Positions 57,001 through 64,000 of a stretch of DNA of 64,000 bases are shown here, piece by piece. Position 1 is the stretch's first letter. Every line of letters starts with the position of its first letter. The DNA comes from Aegilops tauschii subsp. strangulata. Lineage: Eukaryota; Streptophyta; Magnoliopsida; Poales; Poaceae. The translations under genes and the position numbers were made by a program. The stretch spans positions 218,631,622 to 218,695,621 of the forward strand of contig NC_053039.3 of the NCBI RefSeq assembly GCF_002575655.3, read 5' to 3'. Under the pieces are notes generated by a model. The model saw nothing but the letters and a program-made list of their open reading frames with translations, had not been told where the DNA came from and did no database searches.

Positions 57001-57815
57001 TGTCGGCGTTCTGGGAACGGGGGTCCCCAGACTTGCCTGCCTGCGACCCATGGCGTGGCTCTGCAAGCGGCCCCGTACAGCCCAACTTCACCAGCAAGCA
57101 CTCAAGACCCTCGCGAGGGGCCAAGCCTCGCGAGGCGGACGACACAAGACCTACAAGTCCTCCTCGGGAGCGGCCTCACCAGGCAGGCTCGCGAGGGGCG
57201 GAGAGATCAAGGCAAGGCAAACCTCGCGAGGTTCTCATGACGTGAGCCATGACGACCAAGGCCAGGCGGGTGCCAGCGCGAGCAGTGTCCTTGCTTCCTC
57301 TTTGGTTCTAAAGAGGCAAGCGCAGACGAAGAGTACCGAGGCATCAGGTAAAGGTTTCCATATCGGTGCAACGAGACCGAGACCAGCAGGATGGCAGGAC
57401 GGAGGTCACCATGGAGCCCAAGACGGCGTCACCACCAGAGCCTTTGGCAGGCGAAGACTACTTTTGTCAGGATAGCTTGTACTAGCTGTCCCCCTTCAAA
57501 CTCGGCCGTTGTGGCATCCCTTCCCGCTCAATATTTGGGAAGAGGACCAGGGCCTCTATAAATAGGGCTAGTCACCACAGTAGGAGGCATTGAATCCTCA
57601 CCCACACACCAGCTCACCTAGCACAAGAACACCTCCCCTCTGGAGGCTGTTCTTCCCTTGTACTGTTCATCCTCAGCCCAAGAGGCAATCCACCACCACC
57701 ACCACACTAGAGTAGAGTATTACACCACAATGGTGGCCCGAACCAGTATAAATCTTGTGTCCTCGTGTTCTTTGGGTTCGGCGAGCTAGTCCGTGAGATC
57801 GTGGAGTGCGAGAGC
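57001..57815 (+). mobile_element. LTR fragment beginning TGTCGGCGTTCTGGG
   Basis: TGTCGG at 57001 abuts the minus-strand ORF, and the body has 'CCTCGCGAGG'-type repeats, a TATA-like 'TCTATAAATAG' at 57555-57565 and a transcribed-leader-like 'CACCACCACCACCAC'. I recall this as the start of a Triticeae LTR that ends in CCGACA. It is cut at 57816 by the BARE-like LTR, and the remainder would lie beyond the window. Confidence 0.7.
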
Positions 57816-59514
57816 TGAAGGAAATATGCCCTAGAGGCAATAATAAAGTTGTTATTTATATTTCCTCATATCATGATAAATGTTTATTATTCATGCTAGA
57901 ATTGTATTAACCGGAAACTTAGTACATGTGTGAATACATAGACAAACAGAATGTCACTAGTATGCCTCTACATGACTAGCTCGTTGAATCAAAGATGGTT
58001 AAGTTTCCTAGCCATAGACATGAGTTGTCATTTGATTAACGGGATCACATCATTAGAGAATGATGTGATTGACTTGACCCATTCCGTTAGCTTAGCATTT
58101 GATCCTTTAGTATATTGCTATTGCTTTCTTCATGACTTATACATGTTCCTATGACTATGAGATTATGCAACTCCCGAATACCGGAGGAACACTTTGTGTG
58201 CTACCAAACGTCACAACGTAACTGGGTGATTATAATGGTGCTCTACAGGTGTCTCCGATGGTACTTGTTGAGTTGGTATAGATCGAGATTAGGATTTGTC
58301 ACTCCGATTGTCGGAGAGGTATCTCTAGGCCCTCTCGGTAATGCACATCACTATAAGCCTTGCAAGCAATGTGACTAATGAGTTAGTTGCGGGATGATGC
58401 ATTATGGAACGAGTAAAGAGACTTGCCGGTAACGAGATTGAACTAGGTATTGAGATACCGACAATCGAATCTCGGGCAAGTAACATACCGATGACAAAGG
58501 GAACAACATATGTTGTTATGCGGTTTGACCGATAAAGATCTTCGTAGAATATGTAGGAGCCAATATGAGCATCCAGGTTCCGCTATTGGTTATTGACCGG
58601 AGACGTGTCTCGGTCATGTCTACATAGTCCTCGAACCCGTAGGGTCCGCACGCTTAACGTTCGGTGATGATTTGTATTATGAGTTTATGTGTTTTGATGT
58701 ACCGAAGGTAGTTCGGAGTCCCGGATGAGATCGGAGACATGACGAGGAGTCTCGAAATGGTCGAGACATAAAGATCAATATATTGGACGACTATATTCGG
58801 ACATCGGAAAGGTTCCGAGTGATTCATGTATTTTTTGAAGTACGGGAGAGTTACGAGAATTCGTATTAGGCCTTAATGGGCCATACGGGGTGGCCGCACC
58901 CGTCCCCATGGACTGGTCCGAATTGGACTAGGGAGGGGGGGCGCCCCCTTCCTTCCTTCTCCCTTCCCTTTTTCCTATTCCATGTGGGAGGTGGAATCCT
59001 ACTAGACTAGGGAGTCCTAGTAGGACTCCACACTTGGGCGCGCCCTATGAGGACCGGCCTCCTCCTCCCTCCATCCTTTATATACGTGGCCAGGGGGCAC
59101 CCCGAAGACACAACAATTGATCATTGATCTCTTAGCCGTGTGCGGTGCCCCCCTCCACCATAATCCAGCTCGGTAATATCGTAGCGGTGCTTAGGCGAAG
59201 CCCTGCGTCGGTAGCATCATCATCACCGTCACCACGCCGTTGTGCTGACGAAGCTCTTCCGGGAAGCTCGACTGGATCGTGAGTTCGCGGGACGTCACCG
59301 AGCTGAACGTGTGCTGAACGCGGAGGTGTCGTACGTTCAGTGCTGAGGATCGTTCGATCGTGAAGACGTACGACTACATCAACCGCGTTGTTATAACGCT
59401 TCCGCTTACGGTCTACGAGGGTACGTAGACGACACTCTCCCCTCTCGTTGATATGCATCACCATGATCTCGCGTGTGCGTAGGAATTTTTTTGAAATTAC
59501 TACGTTCCCCAACA
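57816..59514 (+). mobile_element. BARE/WIS/Angela-like copia 5' LTR (1.70 kb)
   Basis: It begins TGAAGGAAATATGCCCTAG and ends 'CTACGTTCCCCAACA', the standard WIS/BARE ends. A TATA-like 'TTTATATACG' at about 59077-59086 precedes a leader ending in the conserved 'GAAATTACTACG'. It is immediately followed by a primer-binding site. The 3' LTR lies outside the window. It is related to the minus-strand LTR at 26181-27961. Confidence 0.9.
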
Positions 59515-59515
59515 G

Positions 59516-59531
59516 TGGCATCCGAGCCAGG
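59516..59531 (+). other. Primer-binding site, tRNA-iMet type (mutated)
   Basis: TGGCATCCGAGCCAGG lies two bases after the LTR end and matches the usual TGGTATCAGAGCCAGG with a few changes. It is complementary to the 3' end of initiator tRNA-Met, which primes minus-strand cDNA in BARE-like elements. Confidence 0.75.
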
Positions 59532-60782
59532 TTTATGCGTAGATGTTATATGCACGAGTAGAACATAAGTGAGTTGTGGGCGATACAAGTCATACTGCTT
59601 ACCAGCATGTCATACTTTGGTTCGGCGGTATTGTTGGATGAAGCGGCCCGGACCGACATTACGCGTACGCTTACGCGAGACTGGTTCTACCGACGTGCTT
59701 TGCACACAGGTGGCTGGCGGGTGTCAGTTTCTCCAACTTTAGTTGAACCGAGTGTGACTACGCCCAGTCCTTGTTGAAGGTTAAAACAGCACTAACTTGA
59801 CGAAATATCATTGTGGTGTTGATGCGTAGGTAAGAACGGTTCTTGCTCAGCCCATAGTAGCCACGTAAAACTTGCAACAACAAAGTAGAGGACGTCTAAC
59901 TTATTTTTGCAGGGCATGTTGTGATGTGATATGGTCAAGGCATGATGCTATATTTTATTGTATGAGATGATCATGTTTTGTAACGGAGTTATCGGCAACT
60001 GGCAGGAGCCATATGGTTGTCGCTTTATTGTATGCAATGCACGCGCCCTGTAATTGCTTTACTTTATCACTAAGCGGTAGTGATAGTCGTAGAAGCAATA
60101 GTTGGCGAGACGACAACGATGCTACGATGGAGATCAAGGTGTCGCGCCGGTGACGATGGTGATCATGATGGTGCTTTGGAGATGGAGATCAAAGGCACAG
60201 GATGATGATGGCCATATCATATCACTTATATTGATTGCATGTGATGTTTATCCTTTATGCATCTTATTCTGCTTTGTTTGACGGTGGCATTATAAGATGA
60301 TCTCTCACTAAATTTCAAGGTAAAAGTGTTCTCCCTGAGTATGCACCGTTGCCAAAGTTCGTCGTGCCGAGACACCACGTGATGATCGGGTGTGATAAGC
60401 TCAACGTTCATCTACAACGGGTGCAAGCCAGTTTTGCACACGCAGAAATACTCGGGTTAAACCTGACGAGCCTAGCATATGCAGATATGGCCTCGGAACA
60501 CTGAGACCGAAAGGTCGAGCGTGAATCATATAGTAGATATGATCAACATAGTGATGTTCACCATTGAAAACTATTCCATCTCATGTGATGATCGGACATG
60601 GTTTAGTTGATTTGGATCACGTGATCATTTAGATGACTAGAGGGATGTCTATCTAAGTGGGAGTTCTTAAGTAATATGATTAATTGAACTTCAATTTATC
60701 ATGAACTTAGTCCTGGTAGTATTAGCATATCTATGTTGTAGATCAATAGCTCGCATTTAGCTCCCCTGTTTTATTTTTTGAT
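59532..60782 (+). other. Untranslated leader of the BARE-like element
   Basis: This is a 1.25-kb non-coding leader between primer site and gag, as is usual for BARE-type elements. Short open frames (for example 59574-59777) have no family match. The packaging signal expected here cannot be recognised by eye. Confidence 0.55.
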
Positions 60783-61800
60783 ATGTTCCTAGAGAAAACT
60801 AAGTTGAAAGATGTTAGTAGCAATGATGCGGATTGGATCCGTGATCTGAGGATTATCCTCATTGCTGAACAGATAAATTATGTCCTTGATGCACCGCTAG
60901 GTGACAGACCGATTGCAGGAGCAAATGCAGACGTTATGAATGTTTGGCAAGCTCGATATGATGACTACTTGATAGTTTAGTGCACCATGCTTTACGGCTT
61001 AGAATCGGGGCTTCAATGACGTTTTTAAACGCCACGGAGCATATGAGATGTTCCAAGAGTAGAAATTAGTATTTCAGACTCATGCCCATGTTGAAAGGTA
61101 TGAGACCTTAGACAAGCACTTTGCCTACAAGATGGAGGAGAATTGCTCAGCTAGTGAGCATGTGCTCAGAATGTATGAGTACTACAATCACTTGAATCAA
61201 GTGGGAGTTAATCTTCCAGATAAGATAGTGATTGATAGAGTTCTCTAGTCACTATCACCAAGTTACTAGAACTTCGTGATGAACTATAATATGCAAGGAG
61301 AACGGAAACGATTCCCAAGCTCTTCGTGATGCTGAAATCGACGAAGGTAGAAATCAAGAAAAGCATCAAGTGTTGATGGTTGACAAGACCACTAGTTTCA
61401 AGAAAAGGGCAAAGGGAAGAAGGGTAACTTCAAGGAGAACGGCAAGCAAGTTGCTGCTCAAGTGAAGAAGCCCAAGTCTGGACCTAAGCCTGAGACTAAG
61501 TGCTTCTACTGCAAAGGGACTGGTCACTAGAAGCGGAACTGCCCCAAGTATTTGGCGGATAAGAAGGATGGCAAAGTGAATAAAGGTATATTTGATATAC
61601 ATGTTATTGATGTGTACTTTACTAGTGTTTATGGCAACCCCTCAGTATTTGATACTAGTTCAGTTGCTAAAGATTAGTAACTCGAAACGGGAGTTGCAGA
61701 ATGAACAGAGACTAGTTAAGGGTGAAGTGACGATTTGTGTTGGAAGTAGTTCCAAGATTGATATGATCATCATCATACACTCCCTATACTTTCGGGATTA
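60783..61800 (+). pseudogene. BARE-like copia gag, zinc knuckle and protease, heavily mutated
   Basis: Gag opens 'FLEKTKLKDVSSNDADWIRD' and runs to a TAG near 60978. Gag-like sequence continues with many stops ('GAYEMFQE' region near 61035). The zinc knuckle at 61501-61542 reads CFYCKGTGH, then TAG where the family has Trp, then KRNC. The protease motif is 'VFDTSS' near 61646, so the Gly of DTG is lost. Ten or more lesions make it non-functional. This is the part of gag that the minus-strand copy lacks. Confidence 0.75.
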
Positions 61801-61860
61801 GTGTTGAACCTAAATAAATGTTATTTGGTGTTAAGCATGAATATGATTTGATCATGTTTA

Positions 61861-62940
61861 TTGCAATACGGTTATTCATTTAAGTTAGAGAATAATTGTT
61901 GTTCTGTTTACATGAATAAAACCTTCTATGGTCATACACCCAATGAAAATGGTTTGTTGGATCTCGATCGTAGTGATACACATATTCATAATATTGAAGC
62001 CAAAAGATGCAAAGTTAATAATGATAGTGCAATTTATTTGTGGCACTGCCGTTTAGGTCATATTGGTGTAAAGCGCATGAAGAAACTCCATGCTGATGGG
62101 ATTTTGGAATCACTTGACTATGAATCACTTGATGCTTGCGAAGCATGCCTTATGGGCAAGATGACTAAGACTCCGTTCTCTGGAACAATGGAGCGAGCAA
62201 CTGACTTATTGGAAATAATACATACTAATGTATGCGATCTGATGAGTGTTGAGGCTCACGGCGAGTATCGTTATTTTCTGACCTTCACAGATGATTTGAG
62301 CAGATATGGGTATATCTACTTGATGAAACAAAAATCTGAAACATTTGAAAAGTTCAAAGAATTTTAGAGTGAAGTGGAAAATCATCGTAACAAGAAAAAA
62401 AAGTTTCTACGATCTAATCGTGGAGGAGAATATTTGAGTTACGAGTTTGGTCTTCATTTGAAACAATGCGAAATAGTTTCACAACTCACGCCGCCCGGAA
62501 CACCACAACGTAATGGTGTGTCCGAACATCATAACCGTACTTTATTGGATATAGTGCAATCTATGATGTCTCTTACCGATTTACCACTATCGTCTTGGGA
62601 TTATGCATTAGAGACAGCTACATTCACGTTAAATAGGGCACCATCTAAATCCGTTGAGACGACACCATATGAACTATGGTTTGGCCAGAAACCTAAGCTG
62701 TCATTTCTTAAAGTTTGGGGTTGCGATGCTTATGTGAAAAAGTTTTCATCCTGATAAGCTCAAACCCAAATCGGAGAAATGTGTCTTCATAGGATACCCA
62801 AAGGAGACAGTTGGGTACACCTTCTATCATAGATCCGAAGGCAAGACATTTGTTGCTAAGAATGGATCCTTTCTAGAGAAGGAGTTTCTCTCGAAAGAAG
62901 TGAGTGGGAGGAAAGTAGACTTGATGAGGTAACTGTACCT
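61861..62940 (+). pseudogene. BARE-like copia pre-integrase and integrase
   Basis: The region includes 'LWHCRLGHIGVKRMKKL', the zinc-type 'CEACLMGKMTKTPFSG', 'FTDDLSRYGYIYLMKQ', 'SYEFGLHLKQCEIVSQL' and 'NGVSEHHNRTLLDIVQSM'. Two of the three expected catalytic acids are changed: the first Asp is Asn (codon 62227-62229, 'HTNVC') and the second is Asn (62416-62418, 'RSNRGGEY'). The Glu of 'VSEHHN' remains. A TAG at about 62365 and a frameshift near 62750 also break it. Integrase would insert the cDNA; this copy cannot. Confidence 0.85.
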
Positions 62941-62946
62941 GCTCCC

Positions 62947-64000
62947 TTGTTGGAAAGTAGTTCATCACAGAAATCTGTTCCTGTGACTCCTACACCAATT
63001 AGTGAGGAAGCGAATGATGATGATCATGTAACTTCAGATCAAGTTACTACCAAACCTCGTAGGTCAACCAGAGTGAGATCCGCACCAGAGTGGTACGGTA
63101 ATCCTGTTCTGGAGGTCATGTTACTTGACCATGACGAACCTACGAACTATGAGGAAGCGTTGATGAGCCCAGATTCCACGAAATGGCTTGAGGCCATGAA
63201 ATCTGAGATGGGATCCATGTATGAGAACAAAGTGTGGACTTTGGTTGACTTGCCCGATGATCGGCAAGCCATAGAAAATAAATGGATCTTCAAGAGGAAG
63301 ACGGACGCTGATAGTAGTGTTACTATCTACAAAGCTAGACTTGTCGAAAATGGTTTTGACAAAGTTGAAGGTGTTGACTACAATAAGATTTTCTCACTCG
63401 TAGCGATGCTTAAGTCTGTCCGAATCAAGTTAGCAAAGTGCCACATTTTATGAAATCCGGCAAATGGATGTCAAAACTACATTCCTTAATGGATTTCTTA
63501 AAGAAGAGTTGTATATGATGCAACCAGAAGGTTTTGTCGATCCTAAAGGTGCTAACAAAAATTGCAAGCTCCAGCGATCCATCTATGGACTGGTGCAAGC
63601 ATCTCGGAGTTGGAATATACACTTTGATGAGTTGATCAAAGCATATAGTTTTATACAAACTTGCGGTAAAGACTATATTTACAAGAAAGTGAGTGGGAGC
63701 ACTACATCATTTCTGATAAATATATGTGAATGACATATTGTTGATCGGAAATAATGTAGAACTTTCTGGAAAGCATAAAGGAGTATTTGAAAGGAGTTTT
63801 TCAAAGAAATACCTCGGTGAAGCCGCTTACATATTGAGCATCAAGATCTATAGAGATATATCAAGACGCTTGATAAGTTTTTTCAATGAGTACATACCTT
63901 GACAAGATTTTGAAGTAGTTCAAAATGGAAACAGTCAAAGAAAGAGTTCTTGCCTGTGTTACAAGGTGTAAAATTGAGTAAGACTCAAAGCCCGACCACG
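62947..64000 (+). pseudogene. BARE-like copia reverse transcriptase, runs off the window
   Basis: The region starts with the linker 'SEEANDDDHVTSDQVTTKPR' and 'RSAPEWYGNPVLEVMLLD'. The RT follows: 'NKWIFKRKTDADSSVTIYKA', '[20 protein letters not shown]' and '[20 protein letters not shown]'. At the active site the YVDD box reads YVND (near 63723-63734) next to a frameshift. Further RT text ('LGEAAYI' type, about 63808) continues broken to the window end. RNase H, polypurine tract and 3' LTR would lie beyond 64000. Confidence 0.85.

Overview
This window is plant nuclear DNA from a large, repeat-rich grass genome, almost certainly a Triticeae species (wheat, Aegilops or barley). The reasons are the families I recognise: BARE/WIS/Angela copia LTRs, Sabrina/WHAM-like gypsy LTRs primed by tRNA-Asp, a long Sukkula-like LTR, En/Spm-type CACTA transposons and Stowaway MITEs. 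Family names come from memory of their termini and protein motifs; no search was run. I saw no prokaryotic features, CRISPR array, tRNA or rRNA gene.

Layout. (1) 1-3.75 kb is the only convincing host-gene region. It holds a decayed B3-domain pseudogene, then a structurally intact three-coding-exon gene with two B3-like domains, both on +. (2) 3.75-9.33 kb is non-coding repetitive DNA made of diverged duplicate units, an 81-bp tandem array and short-motif arrays. It ends in a CACTA-type terminus and contains a 1.6-kb solo gypsy LTR with a perfect TSD. (3) 9.33-15.87 kb is the 5' end of a minus-strand gypsy element (gag, PBS, truncated LTR), split by a 4.2-kb Sukkula-like solo LTR with a perfect TSD. 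(4) 15.87-25.28 kb is a degenerate + strand copia element (gag, PR, IN). It is split by a 7.3-kb LTR element that carries a very large His/Met-rich ORF region and no recognisable pol, and by a Stowaway MITE. (5) 25.28-31.44 kb has a gypsy-type LTR fragment, then a minus-strand BARE-like copia (LTR plus most of pol and gag). (6) 31.44-38.4 kb starts with a CACTA terminus and carries a six-exon minus-strand TNPA-like gene with nonsense codons, plus a Tourist-like MITE. (7) 38.4-41 kb is a probable DNA transposon with long inverted termini and a captured F-box/DUF295-like gene fragment. (8) 42.35-44.1 kb is a purine-rich array of about 150-bp repeats. (9) 45-50.47 kb is a + strand CACTA with a broken TNP2 transposase gene, a small coiled-coil/membrane ORF and subterminal repeats. 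(10) 50.47-57 kb is a minus-strand LTR element (3' LTR, PPT, long non-pol ORF) with a solo LTR inserted in its ORF. (11) 57-64 kb is an LTR fragment, then a + strand BARE-like copia that runs off the window.

Nearly all protein-coding signal outside 1-3.6 kb is transposon-derived and inactivated by stops, frameshifts or lost catalytic residues. Many of the nonsense codons fit single C-to-T (or G-to-A) changes, as expected in methylated plant repeats. Nesting gives relative ages: the gypsy, copia and CACTA hosts are older than the solo LTRs, MITEs and other insertions they contain.
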